A stretch of DNA of 64,000 nt from Sophora flavescens (GCA_030762895.1 CM061070.1:31399652-31463651); one strand, 5' to 3'; counted from the first letter of the stretch, positions 34,337-46,544 are shown. Translations and numbers: made by a program. The notes: generated by a model not told the origin, from the letters alone.

Positions 34337-34622
34337 ATCTCTTCTTTCTTATTTGTTTTGCTGACAATGATGATCCTCTCCTTTTTACCTTTTTGGCTGA
34401 TGACAAAAAGGGGGAGAAAGGAAAAGAAAGAGAATTATATATATAAAGTGAGTCGTTGAAAAGCTCTGCTTTACTAATGTTTAAATTATTTGCCTTGATA
34501 TCTGCTGCTCTGATACTTGATTAAGTATTTGAATGCTTTGTCTTAGGGGGAGCCTTGCAAACTCTCTTAGATTTTGCTATTTAAATATAATCAATTTTTG
34601 TCATCATCAAAAAGGGAAAGAT
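34337..34622 (+). other. Multiple polypurine tracts of element A
   Basis: Tracts lie at 34405-34416 (AAAAAGGGGGAG), 34545-34552 (AGGGGGAG) and 34609-34620 (AAAAAGGGAAAG, directly before the LTR and apparently mutated from GGGGGAG). This is the Sirevirus signature. No coding sequence. Confidence 0.75.
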
Positions 34623-36229
34623 TGTTGGAACCAAAGTGGTTCTGATTCTCTTAATCTCAAGGTTTTGATATTAACAAAAGGATTAAATTTGCTTGGCAAA
34701 GTATTAGTTGAGATCTAACAAGTGCTTTCAGTTATGCAGGAACGCTTTTATAAGTAAAATAAACTTGGGATAAGTTCCAATTGAAAAATACGCGTCCACC
34801 CCTGTAGACGGGCTGCTTAAGAACTGTGGTAAATTTACCTTGTTGTTTTCTTTAGTAGACGAGGCTATAAATGAATACCTAAATAACTTATTAGGTACAG
34901 CAAGTCCAAAGACTTGAAAATAAGCGCATCCATCTTGCCACGTCAGCAGACGAGTGCTATCCTTGTAACTCAAGTGTACATCCATAGTGCCTAAACTAAA
35001 ATTCAGTAGAAGTCCATAGTGCCACGTCATTGGACGGAGTTTCTCTAAGGACTTAGCAAGTCCAAAGACTTGTGTGGACGAGCGCTTCTACCACATCAGT
35101 GGACGAGTAAAATAAAATCTTGTGTAGGTGTGTTCTTAAAAATAAGTAGACGGTTCCATTTGTTTTAAATCTTTACTACCTTAAATATGATTTAATGCAA
35201 TCTGGTCCACGATCAATTTATTTCAAATTATTGATATTTATTTCAAATGAATATTTGTTCTTCTCATAGTTTTTATCCGATTTAATGTCTTGTTTCCTTT
35301 GAGAAAATTCATAGTACTATCAAGGAAATACAAAAAGTAAAAAGTGCAATTGGAATTGTAAAACGATCTGTACGACGACATCTTTTTGCTAGACAAAAGT
35401 TGGGTTATACACAAAGGAGGAAATAACATTTTTAAGGTACAAATTGCTCAGAACAGTGAGCCTCCATTTTGTGATTTTCTGATAACCAAGGATGCTTTTC
35501 AACTCGCTCAAAATCAAGCTATCAGTCTCAATGGATTCATGCATTTAATGCTATCTCTAAACGAGATTATTCAAAGTAACCGTTGAAGAATTACAAGAGA
35601 AGAAGAAGGTCACTATAAATTGAAGACCTCAGATACTGAAGGATATAACTCTGGCCTGCACAATTTGCTAGCTCAACTTTTGCCATTTGATCAATTACAA
35701 GATATTAAAAGCTCATATTCTCGTTACAAAGAAAAAGTCTATAATTCTCAAGGTTGAATATTTGTAAAAATATTCAGTAGATCTTAAACCTTCATACCCT
35801 CACATATAGTGAGTTAGAAAGATCTTAGAAAAATCTCTGTGATAGAGTTAGAGCCTGAAGAGGCTTGGCAAGAAAGTAATACTTGTAACCTGGAGAGATG
35901 AAGAATACTTGTTGTAGAAACTATTTGGAAATAGTAGAGAAAATCCTTCAAGTAGAAGGGACTGGACGTAGCTCTTAGTTGGAAAAGAGTGAACCGGGAT
36001 AAAATACCTGAGTGAATTTTCTATCCCTTATCTTTTACAGTTTTATTTATTTTTACTAACTGTGGGATTTTATTTTGGTTTTGTTAATCTTTTAAAAAGG
36101 ATTTCTTGTGTGCTTAATCTTTTTATCTTATGCTTGTGAAAAAGTTGTTCAAAAAGGATTTTTGCGAAAATAATTAACAAACACAATTCAACCCCCCCTC
36201 CCTTCTTGTGTTTACCTGTGCCAACTTCA
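34623..36229 (+). repeat. Right LTR of element A
   Basis: TGTTGGAACC to CCAACTTCA, about 1607 bp, matching 4903-6506 throughout. The likely TATA box is at 35614-35621. It is followed by the duplicated target CATATACT at 36230-36237, where element D resumes. Confidence 0.93.
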
Positions 36230-36718
36230 CATATACTTCCTCACTAATAACACCATTTAGAAAGGCACTTTTTACATCTATTTGATATAACATTATATTA
36301 TGATGTGAAGCGAATAATAATAAGATGCGAATAGCTTCCAATCTAGCAACTGGTTCAAAAGTTTCAGTGTTGTCTACACCTTCTTCTTGAGAATAACCTT
36401 GTGCTACAAGTCTAGCTTTATTTCTTACCACCTTACTATTTTCATCAAGTTTGTTTCTGTACACCCATTTGGTTCTAATTACTGATTTATCTTTTTTAAA
36501 GGCACAAGAGTCCACACTTCACTTCTCTCAAATTGGTTCAGTTCTTCTTGCATTGCAAGAATCCAGCCCTCGTCCAGTAGAGCCTCGTCTACGGTCTTTG
36601 GTTCTAACTCAGAGACTAAGGCAGAATCATCTTGTTCTTTGAATGTAGATCTGGTTCTTAGCTTATCATTAGGTTCCCAATGATTTGATCTTATGGATGA
36701 TAATTCCTGAAGTACCAA
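36230..36718 (-). pseudogene. RT N-terminal part (element D)
   Basis: 36718-36479 encodes ALLDEGWILAMQEELNQFER and is then frameshifted into 36515-36230 with TKWVYRNKLDEN, NKARLVAQGYSQEEG, RLEAIRILL and DVKSAFLNG. The last residues, EEVYV, meet the insertion. The reading resumes at 4892 on the minus strand. Confidence 0.9.
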
Positions 36719-36831
36719 GATCTCTGAACAATTTCTTGTTGAGAGGTTGAAGCTTCTGACTCATGTTGTTGAAGGTCATCCACTTGATCATCAGGTTTGA
36801 CATTTGCTTGAATTTCAGAGTCCTTGAGATT

Positions 36832-38140
36832 CTAATCTGCAATAGCTTCATCACACTCTGATAATTTCTTATCAGGCTGCTTGTCATCAAACTTGACATG
36901 TATACATTCTTCTACTACTAAAGTTCTAGAATTATAAACTCTAAACCCTTTAGATGATTCAGAATATCCTAACAGAATTCCATTATCTACTTTAGCATCA
37001 AACTTACTAAGTTGATCTTTAGTATTCAATATATAGCATTTACAACCAAAAGGATGAACGTAAGATATGTTGGGTTTTCGTCCTTTCCACAATTCATAAG
37101 GAGTCTTATTCAAAATTGGTCTAATGTATATTCTGTTCTGAATGTAGCTGGCAGTATTAACAGCTTCAACCCAGAAGTGTCTAGGGACATAGTTATCATT
37201 GAGTATTGTTCTAGCCATCTCTTGAAGAGATCTATTCTTTCTCTCTACCACACCATTGCTGTGGTGTTCTAGGTATTGAGAAGTTGTGAAGTATACCACT
37301 TTCTTCACAGAAATTATGAAATAGCTCATTTTCAAACTCTCCCCCATGGTCACTTCTGATTGAAGTGATACACATGTCTTTTCATTCTGTACATGTTTGC
37401 AGAATACAGAGAAGACCTTGAAAGGCTCATCCTTGTGAGCTAGGAACATAACCCATGTCCATCTAGTGTAGTCGTCTACTATGACTAGACCATATTTCTT
37501 TCCACTAACAGAGGCGGTCCTAGTTGGTCCAAATAGATCAAGGTGTAGCAACTCTAGTGGTCTATGGGTACTAACAACATTCTTAGATTCAAAGGAACCT
37601 TTGACTTGTTTTCCCTTTTGACATGCATCACAGAGAGCATCAGATTTGAACTTAAGCTTTAGTAATCCTCTCACGAGGTTAGGCTTATTTAGCTATGAAA
37701 TTAACTTCAAGCTTGCATGACCTAGCCTTTTGTGCCAAATCCATCACTCATCTTCAATGGACACTAGACATGAGACACTTTGATTTGAGAGGTCCTCCAA
37801 GTCAATTTTATACAAATTGTTTTGGCTCTTAGCAGTGAATAAAAGTGATCCATCATTTTTCTTGACATTACACATGTTCTTATCAAAAGAAACAGCATAT
37901 CCACTGCCACATAATTGACTTATGCTCAGCAGATTATGTTTTAAACCATTTACCAAAAGAACATTATCAATGGAGGGAAAAGGATGTTTACCAATTTTAC
38001 TTATACCAATGATCTTCCCTTTCTGGTTTCCTCCAAATGAAACCCAGCCACCATCTTTGGGTCTAAGGTCTTAGAACATACACTTTTCTTCCTGTCATGT
38101 GACGTGAGCACCCACTGTCCAAGTACCAAGATGTTTGTTT
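36832..38140 (-). pseudogene. Protease and integrase (element D)
   Basis: In the +1 frame relative to gag, the protease site WYLDSGCSRHMTG starts at 38128. The GAG-pre-integrase region (NGLKHNLLSISQLC in 37956-37744) ends at a TGA that replaces the CGA of element A, and continues with WIWHKRLGHASLKLIS. Integrase at 37674-36832 has VIVDDYTRWTW and SNGVVERKN. Between them a pair of compensating frameshifts scrambles about 35 residues and destroys the second catalytic Asp motif (RSDHGG in element A). The C-terminal block with NKTPYELWKGRKPN is preserved. Confidence 0.9.
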
Positions 38141-39902
38141 CATTCCTGTTGTTAAGCAAATATGCAACAGGTATTATCTTATCTTTAGGTACCCAAACCG
38201 ACTTGGGTCCTTTCTTGTTAGTGGTTACTGGACGAGAATGTTTAGCATGTTTATTATGTATGCATCTAGATGTAACATGCCCACTTTTTCCACACACTTT
38301 GCAAAAGGTGCTGGACGGGCTTGACTTAGTTTTAGTATGTTTATCTGGAGCTTTTGAAGCTCGATGTTGTGCATGTGGTTTTGACCTTTTGTGAGATATT
38401 TCATGCTTATCCTTGTCATACCAGAGGCCAGATGTATCATTACGTGATCTAGAGTATCATAAAATGAGATTGAGCTTATCTGAGCCACCTACAAACTTTG
38501 ACAGAGTGTCTGTCAAATACATAACATATTGTTTTAGTTTTACAACTTCACAAGAAACATCAGGCTCACACTCAAGTTTGTCAGTTAGACTGACATTCTC
38601 TGATTTTAGTTTGTCATTTTCATCTTTAAGGTTTTGTTTTTCGATGCAAACTTTATCATATTCTTTTGATAGTTTTGTAAACTTCTTTTTGAGACTCGTA
38701 TACTCATGAGATAGTAGGGACGACTCATGCAACAATTCATCAAATGCATTTTGAAGAGTGGACGGGTCAGACTCTATTACCTCAGCATCAGTGTATTCAC
38801 TTTCTGATGTCGTGTCAGTCATGAGACAGATATTTGCCTCTTCTTCAGTTTCATCTTCTTCATCAAATAAGGATAAATCCTGATCCTCCCAAGTAGCCAT
38901 CAAACCCTTCTTCTTTTTGAAGAACTTCTTTTTGTCCTTCAGATCAGGGCAATCAGCTTTGAAATGACCAGGCTTCTTGCATTCAAAGCACAAGGGTGGA
39001 CCTTTTTCCTTGGAGTCTGACTTCTCCTTGGAAAACTTTTTGTTGAACTACTTCTTCCTGAAGCCACCTTTCTTTCTCCACATGTGTTGAATCTTTCTGG
39101 AGATGAAAGATAGTTCATCTTCATCTGATCCCTCATCATTGTCTGAAGTTCCAGTATCATCTAAGGATTCAGCAGCTTTGAGAGCTTTTGATGAACTTGT
39201 TTTCTTTGCCTTTAGGGCAATAGACTTTCCTTTTCTGGAATTGTCTTCTTCATTTAGTTCAAGTTCATAAACTTTGAGAGATTCAAGAAGCTCTTCTAGA
39301 GAAAGAGTATTCAGGTTCTTAGCTTCCTGAATAGCAATAACTTTGGGTCTCCATTGCTTAGATAAACTTCTCAGAATCTTTCTAACATTGTCTCTATTTT
39401 CATATTTTTTTCCGAGAGATCTAAGACTGTTGGTGATAGTTTGGAATCTTCCAAACATTTTATCTATAGTTTCATGCTCAGCCATTTTAAATAACTCATA
39501 CTGATGAACCAGCATGCTTATCTTTAACTCCTTAACTTGGGATGACCCTTCATGAGCTAGGGCAAGAGTATCCCATATTTCCTTAGCCGTGTTACAGCTG
39601 TGGACTTTATCATGCCCAGATCTGGTGATGGCACACATGAGATAGTGCTTAGCTTTTAGATTGAGCTGATGTTGATTTTTCTGCTCTTGAGTCCATTGGG
39701 CTCTATGGATAGCGGCTCCATCTTCACCTCTTGGCTCTGTGTAGCCGGTTTCAATCAGCTCCCAAATATCTACGTTCTGTGCATCCAAGAAGGCCATCAT
39801 TCTCTTCTTCCAGTAGTCATAATCAGTTCCATCAAAGAGAGGAGGTCTGTTGATAGCTTGTCCTTCTGCATCCATGGTTGTTGGATCGTACTCCCTCAGC
39901 AC
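38003..39902 (-). pseudogene. gag of element D
   Basis: The gag gene in a single frame from 39902, with only two in-frame stops (TAG at 39048-39050, TGA at 38457-38459). Motifs run in order: LFDGTDYDYWKKRM, the CNTAKEIWDTL/AHEGSSQVKELKI block, the acidic GSDEDELSFISRK stretch, knuckle 1 CFECKKPGHFKADC, a coiled-coil-like region, and knuckle 2 CKVCGKSGHVTSRC. The frame stays open past the protease active site, which is read one base ahead, to a stop at about 38001. It is the best preserved gag in the window. Confidence 0.92.
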
Positions 39903-39930
39903 TTGTTAGATGCTCAACCCTTTCAAGACT

Positions 39931-39944
39931 GAGCTCTGATACCA
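39931..39944 (-). other. Primer-binding site of element D
   Basis: On the minus strand TGGTATCAGAGCTC, two bases from the LTR; initiator tRNA-Met type. Confidence 0.85.
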
Positions 39945-39946
39945 AC

Positions 39947-41456
39947 TGAAGTTGACATAGGGAAACACAAGAAGGGGGTTTGAATTGTGTTTCTTAACAA
40001 ATTTTCGAAAAAGTCTTTTCTCAAACCTTTTACAAGCAAAACAATAAAAACAACACACAAACAAGAAAATGTTTTTGAAGAGTTAATAAACTCAGATTCA
40101 GAACCCCACGGTTAGTATAAACAAAAACTGTAAAAGATAAGGGTTTAGAATATCCACGCAAGTGTTTTATCCTGGTTCACTCTCTTCCAACCAAGAGCTA
40201 CGTCCAGTCCCTTCTACCTGAAGGTTTTATCCACTATTCTCCTAATAGATTACAAGTATTCAACACCTCTTCAGGCTACAAGTATTCTTTCTCTACCAAG
40301 CCTCTTCAAGCTCTAACTCTAACAAAGATATTTAAAACTTTGATCTAAGAACTCACTATGTGTGAGGATTTGAAAGTTTAAGATCAACAAGATTTACACG
40401 TAAACTTGTGTTACAATTTCTACAGAGTTTTTGCACTATGATATCAGAGCTTGTGTTACTTCGTATATCTATATATTGAATCTATTATCTCTCCTTGAAG
40501 CTCTTCAAGTATATATATATAGCTGAAGTGCTTCTCTGTCTTGATCTTCTTCAACGGTCTTCAAATTGTATCCTTTTAGACTTAGCATTAAATGCTTGGA
40601 TTCGTTGATACTGATAACTTGATATGCTTCACTGATAAGTGCTTTTGTTTATCAGAGGAATGCTCAAAGTAGAACTGTCACTTCTCTATTGTACCAAAGG
40701 TTGCTTTTTGACTTACCATCTTTGTACTTGACTTGATCTTTACAACAATGTATTTTGACAGAGTACAAAGGTTTATGGTTTCGATGGTACGAAGTTCTTT
40801 TATCCAAGAGATAAAGATTTTATACAAAAGAAGTATCAAGGTAAAAGACATATGTTCTTTGAATTAAATAAGCAATCATTTGAAATAAATACGGTTAAGC
40901 TTATATTGGTTCACGTCTTAAAACTAGTGGATGTGCAGGTCTTTGGACTTGCAAGATTTATTTATCAGGGAGACAGGCTCGTCTACTGATAATGCGTCTA
41001 CATACTTTCCGCCTAGTCCAGAGAGATGGACGTGCTATACTTAAGAGCTCGTCTGTTGACATGGCGTATGGTGAAGCAACTCCGTCTATCAAGTCTTTGG
41101 ACTTGTTATATTTCAATGTCTCGTCTACTTAATTTTTCTTTAGACTTAGTAACGATTCTACCTTAGTTAATTCTAAGACCTCATCTATTCTTGTTTTAAC
41201 GATCTCGTCTACAATAAAGCTAAAGACTCGGAATTTTACCAAGAGTTGTAGACTGGTCTAGAGGTTTGAACTAGAATCTGTAGATTCCATACTTTAAATT
41301 TTAGTTCATCTGACTCGCATAAAATCAAGTAATCCCTGCATACTTATAACAAACAAGTTAGATCTTTGACAAATACTTTGCCATACAAATTTAACCTTTT
41401 TGCTAACATCAAAACTTAAGAGATTATTTTAATCCAAAACCACTTTGGTTTTAACA
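39947..41456 (-). repeat. 5' LTR of element D
   Basis: In element orientation it runs TGTTAAAACC to CAACTTCA, about 1510 bp. A minus-strand TATA-like run lies at 40509-40521. GACGAG/CGTCTA words are frequent at about 40930-41230. The partner LTR lies beyond the left window edge or has been lost to the CACTA insertion. Confidence 0.85.
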
Positions 41457-41614
41457 GGATCGACCCGATGAACCCGAGAATCCGAATCGAACCAATTATA
41501 TTGGTTCGAATTGTTTTGATGTTCGGATCTGAACCAAACCAAACCAAATCCGATGGTGATTGGTTCGGTTCTTGGATTTAAGGATTGCAGATCCGAACCG
41601 AACCAATTACTATA

Positions 41615-41652
<38 letters not shown>

Positions 41653-41935
41653 TATTATATTTTAATATTTATATATTTTTGAATGTTATAGTAGCTTAAT
41701 ATTTTTATATTTAATAAATTGAAATTTTTATATAAATAATTTAATATTTATAAATGTTTAATATTTGTAATATTTCTTGGATCCAAACCGAACCGAACCA
41801 ACCCGTTTTTTATTCGTTTGGTTTGGAATTTTGAACAAAAAAATTCCAAATCCAAACCGAACCAATTAATATTAATTGGTTCGGATTTGTTTTTCATGTA
41901 AATCCGAACCGGAGTAGCAAGTTTTCGAAACCCTT
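41457..41935. repeat. GGTTCGG-rich degenerate element, possibly a hAT-type MITE
   Basis: Both ends are rich in GGTTCGG and its complement (CCGAACC), around an AT-rich core with an (AT)n run at about 41615-41646. The right end, GTTTTCGAAACCCTT, is like the end of hAT MITEs. The left end appears cut by the insertion of element D. No target duplication can be tested, so the class is uncertain. Confidence 0.4.
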
Positions 41936-42886
41936 ATTTTTTCAGCTCCACAAACCCTTCACATAGAATAGAACGAACAAGAAAAGAGGGAGAAAGCCAA
42001 TTTACACCAGAAATTGGATGAACCCTAACGAAGTTGCAGAAGTAATATATTATTTGTTTTTGTTATAATAAAAGCTAATTATATACACAAAGAATATGTT
42101 ATAATAAAATTCAAAAAATCGAAACGTTGAATATAATTGAATATATAAATGGAAGCTACTTAAAAAAACAAATAAAATATTATAAAAAAATTAAATATAA
42201 TAAATATTATATTAATAATTATAAATTAAAAATTAAAAATAATTGATTATTCCTACGTGGCTCCCTATGCGACATTTAAATATATTAATTTAATACACAT
42301 GACAATATTGATGTGGCCCTCATTAGTCATATCGGCATTTAACAGATGAAAACTAACGAGAGAGATTAAAACAAAATGTTTTAAACTCATAGAGACCAAA
42401 ACCAACGGAAAAAATGTAGGGACTAAAATCATAATCCACCTATTTTATAGGAACTAAAAAGTTCATTAATTTTTTAAATAAATAATATAAAAATCATTAT
42501 TTTAGTTATAAATTGACACAAGGAAAGCTAACGTGGACAAACGTTTAACATCTAGGATTGTACCGTTAGCAAATTGAGGAAAGATGGATGGAAAGACTAA
42601 ATTTATTATATTTGATAAATTAGAACATTAAATATTCTTGAAAAATATTAAGGGACCAAAATTGCTTATAAAAAAAAAGAAAGATTTTGTCTAAGAAAAA
42701 AAAGGAGGAAAACCAAACACACTGACAAATCTAAACTATGTACGCTTCAAGATTACTGTTGTAGTAACTCTGTACACGTGGCAGCTATTTAGAGGGGTTT
42801 TGAAAATTCACAAAAGACAAAACAGGGACCCATTTTTGGAATGTTTGGGTTCAATTGCAATTAAAAATTTATTATCTCTCAACATG
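41936..42886. other. AT-rich intergenic DNA
   Basis: No gene is supported. The block near 42390-42440 and 42650 has the AGGGACTAAAAT/GGGACCAAAATT words common at the ends of plant DNA transposon relics, but no paired termini could be identified. Confidence 0.5.
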
Positions 42887-43130
42887 TTTCTCGGTGCATT
42901 TGTTTGAAAGTGGGGCCGGTTCTTTTGTTTGAAAAAGTGGGACCGGTTCTTTTATAAATAATTTAACATATGAGCCCCTCTTCATTTACTGTTTCTCTTT
43001 CTAGAATACCACCTTTCTCGGTGTATTTGTTTGAAAGTGGGGCTGGTTCTTTTGTAAATTATTTCACATATGAGCCCCTTTTCATTTACTATTTCTCTTC
43101 TTCCAATACCACCTCTCTTCTTCCAATACC
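42887..43130 (+). repeat. Imperfect tandem duplication, period about 126 bp
   Basis: TTTCTCGGTGCATTTGTTTG at 42887 recurs as TTTCTCGGTGTATTTGTTTG at 43013. The following GTGGGG...GGTTCTTTT and CATATGAGCCCC blocks are also repeated. The first unit has an internal extra GAAAAAGTGGGACCGG stretch. It lies about 0.9 kb upstream of the RPA-like gene. Confidence 0.75.
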
Positions 43131-43944
43131 ACCATCTCGTCCTCTTTCTTTCTGCAAGGGAGCAGCTGGTTTCGACACCAGCTTGCTATTTCCCTCTTCC
43201 AAATCCGACAACTTATCATGATAATATCTATTAATCCCCTCAATAAGACTCTTATTGTGAAAGTCTTTCTTCTCTCTTTGGTCTCCCTTCTCTTTTGCTC
43301 TGATTTATGCACGTCGCTGCTCAGCTATGGAGCCAAGCGCCCCGCTCACACCAGAGACTAAGGCGTCCTCGAACAATGGATCTCCTCCATCTACATGCTT
43401 AGGTCAGTTGATTCTTTCAAACTCCCGCTTGAATTTCAAATTTAATTTCCCTCTATTGTCATTGTCTATTTTTTCCGGTTTTGTCAAACTTAAATCTCTC
43501 CTGCAATAAGATATCAACTCTTTCTTTCTCATTTCGGTTTCTCGAGGTCCACAGATCACAGATTAGGGTTTATATTTTGTTTATTTTTATCCATTTTTTT
43601 CCTATTTATCACTGTGTATTAGGGTTTGTCTTACTTTCCCTCTCTTTGACGGAATAGGGTTTTTGGAGACCACACCTTGGATAGCAGGACCTCGCCGCCT
43701 GACACTGATCTCCCCTCTCAAAAACAGGCTGGCTTTCTCCTCCTTCATACACTAATTCTGTAATGTCATTGTCCACTCATGTTTTAAATTATTTTTATTA
43801 TTTTTATTCAATTTTAATGTTAAACAATTCTTTTTACTGTTCTTTGCCTTCATTTTCGATCCTCTATAAATTGTGCTATTCGGTTGCTTTCTCATTCACA
43901 ATTTGAGAGATTAAAAAAACACCATTACTTTGTCTTAAATTGAG
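43131..43944 (+). other. Upstream region of the RPA-like gene
   Basis: CT-rich sequence with a 60-codon frame at 43327-43509. Its first part (MEPSAPLTPETKASSNNGSP) ends near a possible splice donor TTAG/GTCAG at about 43401, so it could be a 5' exon of an unrelated or lost gene. Not enough to call a CDS. The stretch from 43510 to 43944 is AT-rich and may hold 5' leader sequence. Confidence 0.35.
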
Positions 43945-46544
43945 ATGTCTAGCAAGTGTAACTCAAACTCTGAGAAGTCTACCATGTTTAACTCAATCTC
44001 TAAGATTTATCCTGATAAGGAGAATTGGATCATCATTGCTAGGGTCATACGCCTCTGGATGGTGCCTGATTTTAGTAGGCAAAAACTCCCTCTTTTCATG
44101 GAGATGGTCTTGATGGATGATAAGGTTGTCAATAAACTCTTTCCTTCTATTCTGTTTCTTATCAATTTGTTAAATATTGCTTTTTTAACAATTGCGTTTT
44201 TAACAATGTCTCAATATTGTATTTTGTTTCAGGGTGACAGGATTCATGCTTCAGTTAGGAAGACTCTTATTTATAGGTTTCAGAATGAGATAAATGGGGG
44301 TTCTATTTATTCTTTCCAATACTTTGGAGTTGCTGCTAATGGGGGGAGTTACATTACCACCCATCATAATTACAAGCTGAATTTCCAAATTACAACTAGG
44401 TTGTTCAGCTGGACAATGCTCTTGTGGGTACAAATATCTACGATTTTGTTCCTATTTCGCAGATTACTGGAGGTTGTTATAATACTGATTATTTAATGGG
44501 TAACGTTTCATTCCTTTAGATGTTGTCTCTCTATTGTTGCTTATTTTTTTAGTTAATCCTTATCTCTCCTCTTCTGTTATAGATGTGATTGGCTTGCTGA
44601 CTGGTGTTGGAACTGAAAGCGAGTATGAGAGGAATGGCACCAAAACCAAGCTTAATGTCATTTCTGTTGAGGCTGACGGGTAACAATTACATTAACTGTT
44701 TTTTCATAATTTTTCTTTTGTGTTTTATGTTTCTTCTTTTGATGTTTCTTCTTTTGATTGCTGTTTTTTGTAATAGTCATAGGATTCAGTGTACTCTGTT
44801 TGGGAATTATGTTGATGAGCTGAATACTTTCCTAGCTTCTGGAGATTTCCAAAATGTTGTTGTAGTTATTCAGCTTGGAAAATTTAAGACTTTCCAAGGT
44901 ATATAGCCCATTAAACATGTATATAACTCTGTTTGCTGCCCATGGTTATATGTTGGCTTTCACTAACATTGATATTTCTATGATTCATACAGACAAGAAT
45001 CGTATTCAAAACTGTATGGGCTGCACTAAGTTAATCTTCAATCCTGTTTGTGAAGAGGCTGACCAACTTAGAAAGAGGTTATTTGATTGTTTATTACATT
45101 CTCATTTCATTAGTTATGAGCTGTATTAGTTATTATGAGTTGTATAAGTTATAACTTATTAACTTATGTTCATTGTTTGCTGTTAAGGATGTATGATAAC
45201 CTGGAATCCCCAACCCAAGCATTGAGTCAGCTGACTGAAAATACCACTATTGGTATTTCACAAGATTTTCTTGAAATAACACCTAGGAAGACCATTGAGG
45301 GTCTGAAAGATTGCAAACAGGTTAAAACAAACTTCCCTTTTTTAAATATAATTTCATACTATTCCTTTACTTAACCAAACTTCCTTTTTAAATATGTTAA
45401 TGCAGGGATCAAGCTTTGTGGTTCTTGCCACAGTGAAACATATTATTGATGCCAAGAATTGGTGGTACACTGCCTATGTTTGCACCAAGGGAGTATACCC
45501 AGATTCCAAAATGTTCTTTTGTGAGAAGTACAACAAGCGTGTGATAAAGGTTATTCCAAGGTAATCAATTTCTATGCATAATATGATAATGTTCTTAATT
45601 TATCCTTCTTTTTGTTTAAAGTAAACATGAAGTTTGATGATACTTACACTGTTTATAATATACCTTCTTATTGTAGATATTGTATCAAAGTAAGGGTTAT
45701 TGATGACACTGATTATGCCACTTTTGTCATCTTTGACAGTGATGCTACACTTCTTCTCAACAAATCATGTGCAGATCTGGTTGAAGCACATGAGAAGGTT
45801 GATGAATATCCATCCTCGTATACATATATTTATCATTGTTAATTATTAATTATTAATACATTAACTTTGTTATAGAGTGCACATGGTGGGACCATTCCTA
45901 AGGAAATTTCTGATTTGGTGGAGAAGACTTTCCTTTTCAAAGTGGAGTTTATGAATGCAATCAACTCCAAATTTGATCTATCATTTCAAGTGAAGAAGAT
46001 TTGCAGTGATGTCACTATTATCAACAAATTCAATGATCTCGTGAAATTTGTTGCAAGTACATTGATAATGTTTAATGCACTACCCTTACATTTTAGGTTT
46101 TTCTTACCTAATTGGTTTGTTATTTTATATTTATATTAGGATTTCAATTCTGATGGTCGTTTTCTAGGTAATGAAAAGGGAAAGGAAAAATTGGTTGAGA
46201 GCTCAATCGGACTTGTAGAGGTGTACTGTAAATGTTTGTAAAGTTGTGAACAGATCTATACAATATTTTTTAATTTTAATTTTAATTTTCATTCTTACTC
46301 TAAAGTTTGATTTTTCTATTTACAGAATCTGGTAGGGAAGTTCTTCTATGTTGTTGTTGATGACTCCCAATGTGATGAAAAGGAAGGTTGCGATTTGTCC
46401 AATGAATCTAATAAATTAACCCCTCTCAACCTTCTCAAGAGGGTTGTACCAACTGAAAATATCCAACCAAAGCTCTCTGGGGTTTCAGAGCTTGAGCTTC
46501 CACTGAAAATGCTATGGAAGAACATAAAGATAGAGAAGGATTAA
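43945..46544 (+). CDS. RPA70-like single-stranded DNA-binding protein, 11 exons
   Basis: Resembles the large subunit of replication protein A, which coats single-stranded DNA with OB folds. Exons by consensus splice sites: 43945-44124, 44233-44499, 44583-44679, 44777-44898, 44993-45077, 45188-45320, 45406-45560, 45677-45797, 45876-46040 (donor uncertain), 46140-46220, 46326-46544. Motifs include ARVIRLW in the first OB fold (DUF223-like), DVIGLLTGVG, the YCIKVRVIDDTDYATFVIFD block and FLFKVEFMNAINSKF in the C-terminal OB fold. The C4 zinc ribbon seems reduced: one Cys is left in each of the two pairs (YVC, CEKY). Exon 2 is one base short of the phase needed, near 44400, so the frame breaks unless this is a sequencing error. 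All other exon phases fit. Such genes are common hosts or cargo of plant Helitrons. Confidence 0.78.

Larger units (their letters stand above)
4903..36229 (+). mobile_element. Sirevirus element A (env-bearing Ty1/copia), interrupted by B
   Basis: A plus-strand Ty1/copia Sirevirus. LTRs lie at 4903-6506 and 34623-36229, with a primer-binding site matching initiator tRNA-Met, gag with two CCHC knuckles, protease, integrase, RT, RNase H, an env-like gene, and several polypurine tracts before the right LTR. It spans 31.3 kb because element B (8817-28403) is inserted in the gag-pre-integrase to integrase region; without B it is about 11.7 kb. It sits in the RT gene of element D, which is of the same family in the opposite orientation. 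In-frame stops and frameshifts show it cannot encode its own proteins now. Confidence 0.93.
36230..41456 (-). mobile_element. Sirevirus element D, 5' half (LTR, gag, protease, integrase, RT start)
   Basis: The minus-strand upstream half of the element whose 3' half is at 335-4902. In its own direction it has LTR, primer-binding site, gag, protease, GAG-pre-integrase, integrase and the first part of RT, ending where element A is inserted. D and A share the LTR ends (TGTT...CAACTTCA) and near-identical protein motifs, so A landed in a member of its own family. Confidence 0.92.

Noticed and set aside
43327..43509. 60-codon frame MEPSAPLTPETK upstream of the RPA-like gene
   Set aside because: A possible splice donor follows its first part, but no downstream exon could be joined to it and no family is recognised.
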